DNA of 64,000 nt from Faeciplasma sp964650705 (GCA_964650705.1 CAZYUJ010000006.1:46717-110716); one strand, 5' to 3'; positions 50,096 to 58,951 are shown, counted from the stretch's first letter. Notes: a model not told the origin generated them from the sequence alone. Numbers and translations: made by a program.

Positions 50096-53000
50096 TTGGA
50101 ATTTAACGTATGTGATTCAATTAAAATCGGTCTTGCGTCACCCGAACAGATCAAAAGCTGGTCTCACGGTGCTGTCGAAAAGCCCGAAACAATAAATTAC
50201 CGCACACAGAAGCCCGAACGTGACGGCTTATACTGTGAACGCATCTTTGGCCCAACAAAGGACTGGGAATGCCACTGCGGTAAATATAAGAAGATCCGCT
50301 TCAAGGGCAAGGTGTGCGAACGCTGCGGCGTTGAGGTTACAAGAGCTAAGGTAAGACGTGAACGTATGGGTCATATCGAGCTTGCAGCTCCCGTGTCCCA
50401 CATCTGGTACTTCAAGGGTACCCCCTCAAGAATCGGACAGATGCTCGACGTTTCCCAGAAGCGTCTTGAAGAAGTTCTTTACTTCACAAAATATATCGTA
50501 ACAGATCCCGGCGATACCGGTCTTGTCAAGAAGCAGATCCTTACCGAAAAGGAATATCAGGATGCGCGTGAGCGTTATGAAGACGGCTTCAAGGCAGGAA
50601 TGGGCGCTGAGGCTATCAAAACTCTTCTCGAAGAGATCGACGTTGAAGCTTTGTCCGCAGAGCTTAAGGCAGAGCTCAAGGATCTCCCCCAGGGTCAGAA
50701 GAGAATCAAGCTCCTTAAGAGACTTGAAATCGTTGAGGCTTTCAGAACCTCGGGCAACAGACCCGAATGGATGGTCTTAAGCGTTGTTCCCGTAATTCCT
50801 CCGGATCTTCGTCCTATGGTTCCCCTCGATGGCGGCAGATATGCCACATCCGACCTTAACGACCTTTACAGAAGAGTTATCAACAGAAACAACCGTTTGA
50901 AGAGAATGCTCGAGCTCGAAGCTCCCGACATTATCGTCAGAAACGAGAAGAGAATGCTCCAAGAAGCTGTTGACGCGCTTATTGACAACGGCCGTCACGG
51001 CAGACCTGTAACAGGTCCCAACAACCGTGCATTCAAGTCGCTTACCGATATGCTCAAGGGTAAGCAGGGCCGCTTCCGTCAGAACCTTTTGGGTAAGCGT
51101 GTTGACTATTCCGGACGTTCCGTTATCGTCGTAGGACCTGAGCTCAAGATGTATCAGTGCGGTCTCCCCAAGGAAATGGCACTCGAACTCTTCAAGCCCT
51201 TCGTTATGAAGAGACTCGTCGACACCAATCCCCAGATCAACATCAAGTCTGCAAGAAAGATGGTTGACAGAGGCCGTGACGAAGTTTGGGATGCTCTTGA
51301 AAATGTAATTCAGGGTCACCCTGTTTTGCTCAACCGTGCTCCTACACTTCACCGCTTGGGTATCCAGGCATTCGAGCCCGTTTTGGTCGAGGGCAGAGCT
51401 TTAAAGCTTCACCCCTTGGTTTGTACCGCTTACAACGCCGACTTCGACGGTGACCAGATGTCTGTTCACGTTCCTTTGTCCGTTGAGGCTCAGGCTGAAG
51501 CAAGATTCTTGATGCTTGCTGCAAACAACCTTCTTAAGCCCGCTGACGGTAAGCCTGTTGCTGTTCCTACACAGGACATGGTTTTGGGCTCCTATTATCT
51601 CACTCTTGAAAAGGACGGAGAAAAGGGCGAAGGCAAGATATTCAGAGATATCAACGAAGCTATGATGGCTTATCAGGCAGGACTTATCTCCTTGCAGGCT
51701 AAGATCAAGCTCAGAGTTACAAAGACTATCGGCGACAAACAGGTCTCCAAGATCATTGACACCACTATGGGACGTATCATCTTTAACGAAAACATCCCTC
51801 AGGACCTTGGATATGTTGACAGAACCGATTCCAACAAACAGTTTGACCTTGAGATCGGCTTCTTGGTAAAGAAAAAGCAGCTCACAGATATCATCGAAAG
51901 ATGTATCCGCAAGCACGGCACCACCAAGACCAGTGAAGTTTTGGACGCTGTCAAGGCTTTGGGCTTCAAATATTCCACCAAGGCTGCTATCACGGTTGCA
52001 GTTTGTGACGCTGAAATTCCTCCTAAGAAGAAGGAAATTTTGGCTAACGCAGACAAGGCAGTTGACAAGGTCGATGCTCAGTATAAGAGAGGTCTCATCT
52101 CTCGCGGCGAAAAGTCCAAGAGATTCATCGAGATCTGGTCAAAGGCTACTGATGACGTTACTGTTGCTTTGCAGCAGAACCTCGATAAGTACAACCCCAT
52201 CTACATGATGTCCGACTCCGGTGCCCGTGGCTCTATCGCTCAGATCCGTCAGCTCGCAGGTATGCGCGGACTTATCGCTAACACCTCGGGTGCTACCATC
52301 GAAATGCCTATTCGTGCTAACTACCGTGAAGGCTTGAACGTACTCGAATACTTCATTTCTTCCCGTGGTGCTCGTAAGGGCTTGACCGATACCGCACTCA
52401 GAACCGCTGACTCAGGTTACCTCACAAGACGTCTCGTTGACGTCGCACAGGACGTTATCATCACTGAGGATGATTGCGGAACTCACGAAGGTATCGAAGT
52501 ATTTGAGATCAGAAACGGCAACGAGCTTATCGAGCCGTTCGCAGAAAGACTTGTCGGAAGATTCTTGGTCGAAGACCTCAAGAATGCCAACGGCGACGTC
52601 GTTATGAGCTCCAACAAGCTTATGTCTGCTGCTGATGCCAACAAGGTCATCGAGACCCTTGAAGCCTTGGGCAGAGATAAGGTCGAGATCAGATCCGTTT
52701 TGGGCTGTAAGTCCAAGCGCGGCGTCTGCGCTAAGTGCTACGGTATGGACCTTGCACATTCTTCGATCGTTTCCGTCGGTGAAGCTGTCGGTATCATCGC
52801 AGCTCAGTCCATCGGTGAACCCGGTACTCAGCTTACGATGAGAACCTTCCATACCGGTGGTGTAGCTTCCGCAGAAGATATCACCCAGGGTCTTCCCCGT
52901 GTTGAAGAACTCTTCGAATCGAGAAAGCCCAAGGGCGCAGCGATCCTTACAAGAATTGACGGCGTTATTCACATTGAAGAGATCAAGAAGTCCCGTGTTA

Positions 53001-53668
53001 TCGTTGTAACAAACACCGAAACAGGCGAAGTTGAACAGTATCCTGTTCCGTGGGATTACAGAATCAAGGTTAGAGACGGCGAAACCGTTACTGCCGGTGA
53101 CGAGCTCACCGCAGGCTCCAAGAACCCTGCTGATGTTTTGGCGATCTTAGGCCCCGAAGCTGTAAGAAACTATATCATCACCGAAGTTCAGAAGGTTTAC
53201 CGCTTACAGGGTGTTGACGTTAACGACAAGCACATCGAAGTTATCACACGTCAGATGTTAAGAAAGCTTAAGATCGACGACTCCGGCTCGAGCTATCTCT
53301 TGCCCGGTACACTTGTTGACAAGCACGAGATCGACGAGATCAACGCTCAGATCCAGGAAGAGATCGACGCCGGCGACCTCAGCGCTAAGCTTATCACAAC
53401 CATTCCTGTTATTCAGGGTATCACAAAGGCTTCCTCAAGCTCTGAAAGCTTCCTCTCTGCTGCTTCCTTCCAGGAAACAACAAGAGCTCTTACAGACGCT
53501 GCGATCAAGGGCAAGTCCGACCACTTGCTCGGCCTTAAGGAAAACGTTATCATCGGTAAGCTCCTTCCCGCAGGTACCGGTATGCAGGTCTATAACAACG
53601 CTGAAGTTGTTAAGAACGATACCTACCTCGAAAGAGCAGCTATCAGCCACGACAGCGCTTCCGAATAA
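50096..53668 (+). CDS. rpoC: RNA polymerase subunit beta'
   Basis: A 1190-residue beta' subunit. The N-terminal zinc ribbon (CHCGKYK and CERCG) is near residues 60-80. The catalytic Mg2+ site NADFDGD is at 447-453. The bridge helix and trigger-loop region (SIGEPGTQLTMRTFHTGG) are complete. The start is the TTG at 50096, with AAAGAGGG about 9 nt upstream. Followed by a terminator, not by rpl7Ae/rpsL. Confidence 0.98.
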   Translation: MEFNVCDSIKIGLASPEQIKSWSHGAVEKPETINYRTQKPERDGLYCERIFGPTKDWECHCGKYKKIRFKGKVCERCGVEVTRAKVRRERMGHIELAAPVSHIWYFKGTPSRIGQMLDVSQKRLEEVLYFTKYIVTDPGDTGLVKKQILTEKEYQDARERYEDGFKAGMGAEAIKTLLEEIDVEALSAELKAELKDLPQGQKRIKLLKRLEIVEAFRTSGNRPEWMVLSVVPVIPPDLRPMVPLDGGRYATSDLNDLYRRVINRNNRLKRMLELEAPDIIVRNEKRMLQEAVDALIDNGRHGRPVTGPNNRAFKSLTDMLKGKQGRFRQNLLGKRVDYSGRSVIVVGPELKMYQCGLPKEMALELFKPFVMKRLVDTNPQINIKSARKMVDRGRDEVWDALENVIQGHPVLLNRAPTLHRLGIQAFEPVLVEGRALKLHPLVCTAYNADFDGDQMSVHVPLSVEAQAEARFLMLAANNLLKPADGKPVAVPTQDMVLGSYYLTLEKDGEKGEGKIFRDINEAMMAYQAGLISLQAKIKLRVTKTIGDKQVSKIIDTTMGRIIFNENIPQDLGYVDRTDSNKQFDLEIGFLVKKKQLTDIIERCIRKHGTTKTSEVLDAVKALGFKYSTKAAITVAVCDAEIPPKKKEILANADKAVDKVDAQYKRGLISRGEKSKRFIEIWSKATDDVTVALQQNLDKYNPIYMMSDSGARGSIAQIRQLAGMRGLIANTSGATIEMPIRANYREGLNVLEYFISSRGARKGLTDTALRTADSGYLTRRLVDVAQDVIITEDDCGTHEGIEVFEIRNGNELIEPFAERLVGRFLVEDLKNANGDVVMSSNKLMSAADANKVIETLEALGRDKVEIRSVLGCKSKRGVCAKCYGMDLAHSSIVSVGEAVGIIAAQSIGEPGTQLTMRTFHTGGVASAEDITQGLPRVEELFESRKPKGAAILTRIDGVIHIEEIKKSRVIVVTNTETGEVEQYPVPWDYRIKVRDGETVTAGDELTAGSKNPADVLAILGPEAVRNYIITEVQKVYRLQGVDVNDKHIEVITRQMLRKLKIDDSGSSYLLPGTLVDKHEIDEINAQIQEEIDAGDLSAKLITTIPVIQGITKASSSSESFLSAASFQETTRALTDAAIKGKSDHLLGLKENVIIGKLLPAGTGMQVYNNAEVVKNDTYLERAAISHDSASE

Positions 53669-53676
53669 TACAAAAC

Positions 53677-53702
53677 GTCCCCTCTCTTTGCGGAGAGGGG
53701 AC
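53677..53702 (+). terminator. Hairpin after rpoC
   Basis: GTCCCCTCTC pairs with GAGAGGGGAC (10 bp, 6-nt loop), but only a weak T-run follows. Perhaps an RNA 3'-end stabiliser acting with the next terminator. Confidence 0.6.
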
Positions 53703-53716
53703 TAAAATTTTCACAA

Positions 53717-53756
53717 AAAAACCGCCTTCATCAATTTGAAAGCGGTTTTTGTTTTT
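53717..53756. terminator. Bidirectional terminator (rpoC / 154-aa gene)
   Basis: AAAAACCGC pairs with GCGGTTTTT; after one mismatch TTCA pairs with TGAA. T-runs in both directions. Same layout and similar loop to the terminator at 42003. Confidence 0.88.
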
Positions 53757-54219
53757 ATATACGTCTCATAAATAGCTGATCGCCTGTTATTTCATGAATA
53801 AGCTTGAATATTTGTCTTGCCTGACTTTCGGGCGAAGCTTCGCCCAAGACAAAGTGCAAGTCAGATCGAATACTATCGAAACAACCGTGTTCTCGCTTAA
53901 GCTTATGTCTGAACCAAAACGGCAAGCTTCCGCCCAAAGGGATCTTCCATGCGCGTTCTTTGTCTTCCAAAGCTGCGGTGAACAAAACGACCTTCGAGTT
54001 TGCGGGAAGTCTGTCAATATACTTTTTATCAACTATAACAAACATATACACTTCGTCATTCGTATAATAATCGGAATAAAGCGAAGCGTTAATGCCGATA
54101 TCATCGGTTATTTTCGGGCATTCTTCGTTTACCAGAACTTTAAAATACATAAGCTTTCCAAGCTCTTCGATCATATCTTCAATTCCGGTTTTAGCCTCTC
54201 CGACAACGGTTATGATCAT
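53755..54219 (-). CDS. Protein of unknown function downstream of iorB
   Basis: A 154-residue soluble protein, not recognised. It begins MIITVVGEAKTGI, reminiscent of a nucleotide-binding beta strand and turn but without a P-loop lysine-threonine. No membrane segment. It follows iorB on the same strand at 38 bp and ends in the rpoC terminator, so it is probably the last gene of the ior transcript. Confidence 0.65.
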   Translation of the reverse strand: MIITVVGEAKTGIEDMIEELGKLMYFKVLVNEECPKITDDIGINASLYSDYYTNDEVYMFVIVDKKYIDRLPANSKVVLFTAALEDKERAWKIPLGGSLPFWFRHKLKREHGCFDSIRSDLHFVLGEASPESQARQIFKLIHEITGDQLFMRRI

Positions 54220-54257
54220 ATTCTTCCCCCCATTTCATTCAAATCAGAAGATGCCGT

Positions 54258-54824
54258 TTATCCGTTATATCCAAGATCGAAAGCCTTAAGGTTAACGTCC
54301 AAGAATTTCGGCGGAACAGTAGACTTCAAAGCCTCGACCCACTTTTCATAAGGGATATCGGTAGATCTTGCCATAACGCCGATCAAAACGACGTTAACAG
54401 CCTTTATATTTCCTGCTTCCTTTGCCTTTGCAAGAGCATCAACAGCGACAAGCTCGGTGTTATCGGAAAGTATTTTCTCGATATCTTCGGGATACTTTGC
54501 CGCGCCGATGATAACGGGCATCGGGTCGATCTCTTGTGTGTTAACAATTATCTTTCCGCCCTTTTTAACATAGGGCAAGGCTCTTAATGCTTCCAAAAGC
54601 TCGAAAGCCAAGACTATGTCAGCCTCACCCTTGCCGATGATAGGGGAGTGAACCTTTTCGCCGTATTTAACATATGTAACAACGCTTCCGCCGCGCTGGC
54701 TCATTCCGTGAACCTCGCTCACCTTAACGTCATAACCCTCACCCAAAATGGTGTTACCTAAAATTCGAGAGGTCAAAAGAGTTCCTTGACCGCCGACGCC
54801 AACGATCATTATGTTCTTTGTCAT
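54258..54824 (-). CDS. iorB: Indolepyruvate:ferredoxin oxidoreductase, beta subunit
   Basis: A 188-residue gamma-type 2-oxoacid:ferredoxin oxidoreductase subunit. The N terminus IMIVGVGGQGTLLTSRILG is the family signature, followed by EVHGMSQRGGSV. With IorA it oxidatively decarboxylates aryl pyruvates (from Trp, Phe, Tyr) to aryl-acetyl-CoA, reducing ferredoxin. Five bp after iorA. Confidence 0.95.
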   Translation of the reverse strand: MTKNIMIVGVGGQGTLLTSRILGNTILGEGYDVKVSEVHGMSQRGGSVVTYVKYGEKVHSPIIGKGEADIVLAFELLEALRALPYVKKGGKIIVNTQEIDPMPVIIGAAKYPEDIEKILSDNTELVAVDALAKAKEAGNIKAVNVVLIGVMARSTDIPYEKWVEALKSTVPPKFLDVNLKAFDLGYNG

Positions 54825-54829
54825 ATCGG

Positions 54830-56566
54830 TCAGTCCTCCTTTTTCTCTATTGCGCCAAACGGACAGATGTTAATACAAAGTCCGCAGCCGTTGCACTGTG
54901 TATAGTCAATGGATATCACACCGTCGGTGTTTTTGATTGCAGGGCAGCCTAACTGCATACACTTTTTGCACTTTTTGCATTTATCGTTGATCTCACAGTG
55001 ACCTTTGTACTTGACCGTTTTCAAGAGGGCACACGGGCGCTGTGCGATAATGACTGAAGGCTCGTCTCGCTCGGTCTCACGCTTAACAACTTCCTCAAAT
55101 CCCTTAAGGTCAAACGGGTCAGCAACCGCAACATGGTCAATTCCGATAGCCTTGCAAAGTGCAACAAGATCGACCTGCTTCGTTGCTTCGCCTCTGATGG
55201 TTCTTCCCGTTGTCGGGTTGTCCTGATGGCCGGTCATTCCGGTGATGGAGTTGTCCAAAATGATAACGGTGTTGTTACCCTTGTTATATACAACGTCAAT
55301 AAGTCCTGTGATTCCCGAGTGAATAAAGGTCGAGTCACCGATGACGGAAACGATCTTCTTGCTTGCTTCCTTGCCCATGACCTTCGCCATGCCGAATGCT
55401 GAGCCGATGGAAGCGCCCATACAGATAACTGTATCAACGGCGCCCAAAGGGGCAACTGCGCCCAAGGTGTAGCATCCGATATCGCCGCAAACGGTTAAAC
55501 CAAGCTTCTTTAATACATAGAAGGTTCCTCTGTGAGGGCATCCAGCACACATGACAGGAGGTCTTGCCGGAACGGGAGCATCAAGCTCCGCACATTCGGG
55601 CGCATCTTCGTTAAAAACAGCTTTCGCTATCATCGCGGGAGTGTATTCGCCCAAAAGTGTAAGCCTCTCCTTGCCGATGACCTTGATTCCCAATGCCTTG
55701 CAGTGCTCTTCAATATACGGGTCAAGCTCTTCAATAACGTAGACCTCGTCCAATCCTTCACAGAAATCCTTGATAAGCTTTTCGGGAAGGGGATAGAGCA
55801 TTCCGAGCTTGAGATAGTTCACCTTGTCACCCAAAGCCTCTTTTGAGTATTCATAGTCAATACCCGCTGAGATAACGCCGATCTTCGAGCTGTTGTCCTC
55901 GATTATGTTGAGGGGAGTGTGCTCAGCATACTCGGTCAAAGCCTTAATACGCTGCTCAACAACAACGTGGCGCTTGATAGCGTTTGCGGGCATCATAACG
56001 TTCTTTGCGATGTCCTTAACATATGGTTTAAGCGGAATTTCCTCACGGTCACAAAGCTCAACCAAGCTCTGAGAGTGTGAAACTCTTGTTGACAAACGAA
56101 CGAAAACGGGGGTATCAAACTGTTCGGAAAGTTCGAACGCAAGCTTTGTCATGTCCTTGCATTCCTGTGAGTCGCTGGGCTCAAGCATCATGACCTTTGA
56201 AGCTTTTGCATAGTGACGTGAATCCTGCTCGTTCTGAGAAGAATGCATTCCGGGGTCATCAGCCACACATAGAACAAGTCCTGCGTTAACGCCCATATAG
56301 CTGACGGTGAAAACAGGGTCAGCCATAACGTTAAGACCAACGTGCTTCATACAGCTCATTGCTCTCGCTCCGCCGATAGCGGCGCCGATCGCCGCCTCAC
56401 AGGCTACCTTTTCATTTGGTGCCCACTCGGCATAGATCTCATCATATTTTACGATTTCTTCGGTAATCTCGGTGCTGGGTGTGCCGGGATATGATGAGCA
56501 AAATCTTGCCCCTGCTTCATATGCTCCGCGGGCAACGGCAGCGTTACCGATAAGTAGCTTTTTCAT
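54830..56566 (-). CDS. iorA: Indolepyruvate:ferredoxin oxidoreductase, alpha subunit
   Basis: A 578-residue catalytic subunit. The N-terminal pyrimidine-binding domain contains GARFCSSYPGTPSTEI; the TPP domain contains GDIGCYTLGA and GDSTFIHSGI followed by the NNTVIILDNSITGMTG block. The C-terminal ferredoxin domain carries two cysteine clusters (CKKCKKCMQLGC and CNGCGLCINICP) for 4Fe-4S centres. GGAGAG precedes the ATG. Downstream of an acyl/aryl-CoA ligase, separated by hairpin island 4. Confidence 0.96.
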   Translation of the reverse strand: MKKLLIGNAAVARGAYEAGARFCSSYPGTPSTEITEEIVKYDEIYAEWAPNEKVACEAAIGAAIGGARAMSCMKHVGLNVMADPVFTVSYMGVNAGLVLCVADDPGMHSSQNEQDSRHYAKASKVMMLEPSDSQECKDMTKLAFELSEQFDTPVFVRLSTRVSHSQSLVELCDREEIPLKPYVKDIAKNVMMPANAIKRHVVVEQRIKALTEYAEHTPLNIIEDNSSKIGVISAGIDYEYSKEALGDKVNYLKLGMLYPLPEKLIKDFCEGLDEVYVIEELDPYIEEHCKALGIKVIGKERLTLLGEYTPAMIAKAVFNEDAPECAELDAPVPARPPVMCAGCPHRGTFYVLKKLGLTVCGDIGCYTLGAVAPLGAVDTVICMGASIGSAFGMAKVMGKEASKKIVSVIGDSTFIHSGITGLIDVVYNKGNNTVIILDNSITGMTGHQDNPTTGRTIRGEATKQVDLVALCKAIGIDHVAVADPFDLKGFEEVVKRETERDEPSVIIAQRPCALLKTVKYKGHCEINDKCKKCKKCMQLGCPAIKNTDGVISIDYTQCNGCGLCINICPFGAIEKKED

Positions 56567-56605
56567 GAGTTACTCTCCTTATACAAAGTCTGCCGCCGAG
56601 GGGAA

Positions 56606-56700
56606 GGCGAAGCCCCGCCGAGCGCCTTCGGCGCTCGGCTCGCGCGAAGCTTCGCTTCGCGCCGCAATGCGCCCTTTGGGCGCATTGCTCGGGCTTCGCC
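56606..56700. repeat. Hairpin island 4 (closing stem plus three hairpins)
   Basis: The closing stem GGCGAAGCCC (56606-56615) pairs with GGGCTTCGCC (56691-56700). Three perfect hairpins: 56617-56639 (10-bp stem, TTC loop), 56642-56662 (9-bp stem, TTC loop) and 56664-56688 (11-bp stem, TTT loop); linkers 1-2 nt. Outside it CTGC/GCAG and CCGAG/CTCGG may extend the stem. Located between the CoA ligase gene and iorA, both minus strand, with no promoter visible after it. Confidence 0.9.
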
Positions 56701-56730
56701 CGCTCGCTCGGTCAGCAGTAGATTTTAATA

Positions 56731-58389
56731 TTAAACAAGCCCGTTTTGCATGGCGACCAATCGCTCGCCGCAATAGATCTCTCTTAGCTTTGGCTTTTCG
56801 ATCTTTCCCGTTGCATTTCTCGGAACGGGCGCAAATATCGTCTTCTTCGGTCTCTTATATCTCGGAAGAGCTAAATAGAAGCTCTCAAGCTCAGCTTCTG
56901 TTAATTGCTCGCCCTCCTTGACCTCAACGATAGCAGCAGCGATCTCTCCGAGTCTCGGGTCAGGCAAGCCGATAACAGCAACGTCCTTGACCTTGAAGTT
57001 CTGTCTTATGAAGTTTTCGATCTGAACGGGATAGAGGTTTTCACCGCCGGTGATGATAACGTCCTTCTTTCTGTCCACAAGCCAAATGAATCCGTCCACA
57101 TCCTGCTCTGCCATGTCACCGGTATAGAGCCAACCGTCATCGCTTAATGTCTCACGGGTAGCTTTTTCATCCTTGTAATAGCATTCCATAACGCCCGGGC
57201 CCTTGACCGCAAGCTCGCCAACCTCACCCTGTGGAACGGTGTTTCTGTTTTCATCGACGATCTTAAGCTCCCATCCGTAACCTGCAACACCGATAGCTCC
57301 GACCTTGTGAATATTCTCAACACCCAAATGCACACAACCGGGGCCGATAGATTCGCTCAGTCCATAGTTCGTGTCATATGCATGATCGGGGAATATCTCC
57401 TTCCAGTGTCTTATGAGTGACGGCGGAACAGGCTGAGCGCCAATGTGCATAAGTCTCCACTGATCAAGCTTATATTCATTAAGCTTGATGTCGCCTCTGT
57501 CGATGGCGTCTAAAATATCCTGTGCCCACGGCACCAAAAGCCAAACGATGGTACACTTCTCCTCGGATACGGTTTTGATGACCCATTCGGGCTTAACGCC
57601 TCTTAGAAGAACAGTTTTTCCGCCGACAAGGAATGAGCCGAACCAGTGCATCTTCGCACCTGTGTGATAGAGCGGCGGGATGCAAAGGAAAACGTCATCC
57701 TTTGTCTGTCCGTGATGCTTTTGCTCAACCAAGCAAGAGTGCGAAAGCGAACGGTGTTTATGTATAATGGCTTTCGGGAAGCCGGTCGTTCCCGAAGAGA
57801 AATAAATTGCAGCATAGTCGTCGTCTGTCAAATCCTGTGTGGGAGAAGTCGAGGAATAGAAGCCCAAAAGCTTATTATAGCTTTCCGCAAACGTAGGGCA
57901 ATCCTCACCGACATAATAACAGCTCTTAACCTTGGGTACATAGTCGATGATCTCTTCGACACGGCCGATAAACTCGGGGCCGAACACCAAAGCGTCAACG
58001 TCAGCAAGCTCCAAGCAATATTTGATCTCGTCTGCGGCATATCTGAAGTTCAAAGGAACAGCTAAAGCGCCCGTCTTCAAAATACCGAAATATATCGGAA
58101 GCCATTCAAGACAGTTCATCAACAAAATTGCGACCTTGTCGCCCTTCTTGATGCCGTGAGCATAAAGCATATTTGCGAAGCGGTTTGAACGCTTGTTGAA
58201 TTCCTTCCATGTGATCTCATCACGGAATTTATCGACCTTCGAGGTCTCTATGAGGCTATATTCCTTCCATGTCATTCTCTTGCTTTCGGGGAGCTGAGGA
58301 TTGACCTCAACCAAAGCAACATCGTTGGGATATACTCTTGCATTCTTTTCGAGAATTTCTGTAATAGGCAAAAATCTCAATCCTTTCAT
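56731..58389 (-). CDS. AMP-forming acyl/aryl-CoA ligase
   Basis: A 552-residue ANL-superfamily adenylating enzyme. The phosphate loop is SSGTTGFPKAIIH, A5-like YGLSES, A7 YTGDMAE, A8 DRKKDVIITGGENLYP and the C-terminal lysine motif GKIEKPKLRE. It activates a carboxylic acid to its CoA thioester. Next to ior it may act on aryl acetates or related acids, but the substrate pocket cannot be read by eye. The ATG at 58389 follows GGAGA. Confidence 0.88.
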   Translation of the reverse strand: MKGLRFLPITEILEKNARVYPNDVALVEVNPQLPESKRMTWKEYSLIETSKVDKFRDEITWKEFNKRSNRFANMLYAHGIKKGDKVAILLMNCLEWLPIYFGILKTGALAVPLNFRYAADEIKYCLELADVDALVFGPEFIGRVEEIIDYVPKVKSCYYVGEDCPTFAESYNKLLGFYSSTSPTQDLTDDDYAAIYFSSGTTGFPKAIIHKHRSLSHSCLVEQKHHGQTKDDVFLCIPPLYHTGAKMHWFGSFLVGGKTVLLRGVKPEWVIKTVSEEKCTIVWLLVPWAQDILDAIDRGDIKLNEYKLDQWRLMHIGAQPVPPSLIRHWKEIFPDHAYDTNYGLSESIGPGCVHLGVENIHKVGAIGVAGYGWELKIVDENRNTVPQGEVGELAVKGPGVMECYYKDEKATRETLSDDGWLYTGDMAEQDVDGFIWLVDRKKDVIITGGENLYPVQIENFIRQNFKVKDVAVIGLPDPRLGEIAAAIVEVKEGEQLTEAELESFYLALPRYKRPKKTIFAPVPRNATGKIEKPKLREIYCGERLVAMQNGLV

Positions 58390-58475
58390 ATAAAAATCTC
58401 CGCAAAGCACAGACGTGAGGGCTCTTATGAAAGCATGGCACTTTAAGCGTTTGCAGTGATAAATTGTACCATATC

Positions 58476-58504
58476 ATTATAAATCCAAGGGAGCCCTTTG
58501 TCAA
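58476..58504 (-). promoter_or_regulatory. Promoter of the CoA ligase-ior operon, with a palindrome in the spacer
   Basis: On the minus strand TTGACA (58499-58504), 17 bp, TATAAT (58476-58481). The spacer carries AAGGG-CT-CCCTT (58487-58498), a possible operator placed between the two boxes. Confidence 0.85.
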
Positions 58505-58586
58505 CCGAATTTGACCTTTAATTCCGAAACATATTCAAAAAGCTCGGATTTGAGCATAGATAATGCTGAAACATGGATTTATCCGC

Positions 58587-58615
58587 TTGACAAAATGCTT
58601 TGGCAAGTATATAAT
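58587..58615 (+). promoter_or_regulatory. Promoter of the alaS T-box transcript
   Basis: TTGACA (58587-58592), 17 bp, TATAAT (58610-58615); start near 58622. Confidence 0.88.
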
Positions 58616-58621
58616 CTATTT

Positions 58622-58840
58622 AATTGGCGATGACGGGATTGACTGTTATTTTTGCTTCGAAGAGAGCAGGCGCTTGGTGCGAGCCTGTAAGCAGAATTCA
58701 GGTGCTCCCCCCGAGCTTTGCGGGAAACCGTGACGACAAAGCCGCGTTAAGGCTTTTTAATGAGGTCTGCATCTGCAGACGAATTTGGGTGGTACCACGA
58801 GTAACTTCGTCCCATTGTTGGGGGCGGGGTTTATTTTTTT
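58622..58840 (+). promoter_or_regulatory. T-box riboswitch upstream of alaS
   Basis: The conserved T-box GGGTGGTACCACG is at 58787-58799, preceded by a hairpin GTCTGC-ATCT-GCAGAC (58765-58780, stem III position) and a long paired 5' region (stem I). The terminator follows: an 11-bp stem (58803-58813 with 58821-58831, several G-U) and TTTATTTTTTT. Uncharged tRNA-Ala should stabilise the antiterminator and switch on alaS. I could not place the specifier codon with confidence. Confidence 0.9.
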
Positions 58841-58951
58841 ATCTTACCCCGCGGCTCGCACCGAATCCCACAGCGGCTTCGCCGCGCGGAATCCGACGCT
58901 CGCCGCTCCTCCCACACAGAAAAACAATCCAAAATAAAGGAGACTGAATTT
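58841..58951 (+). other. Spacer between the T-box terminator and alaS
   Basis: Contains a GC-rich hairpin GCGGC-TTC-GCCGC (58873-58885) and the alaS ribosome binding site AAAGGAGA. It lacks the closing stem of the hairpin islands. Confidence 0.5.

Noticed and set aside
58855..58920. Sixth member of the three-hairpin island family
   Set aside because: Only one clear hairpin (GCGGC-TTC-GCCGC) is present and no outer stem pairs.
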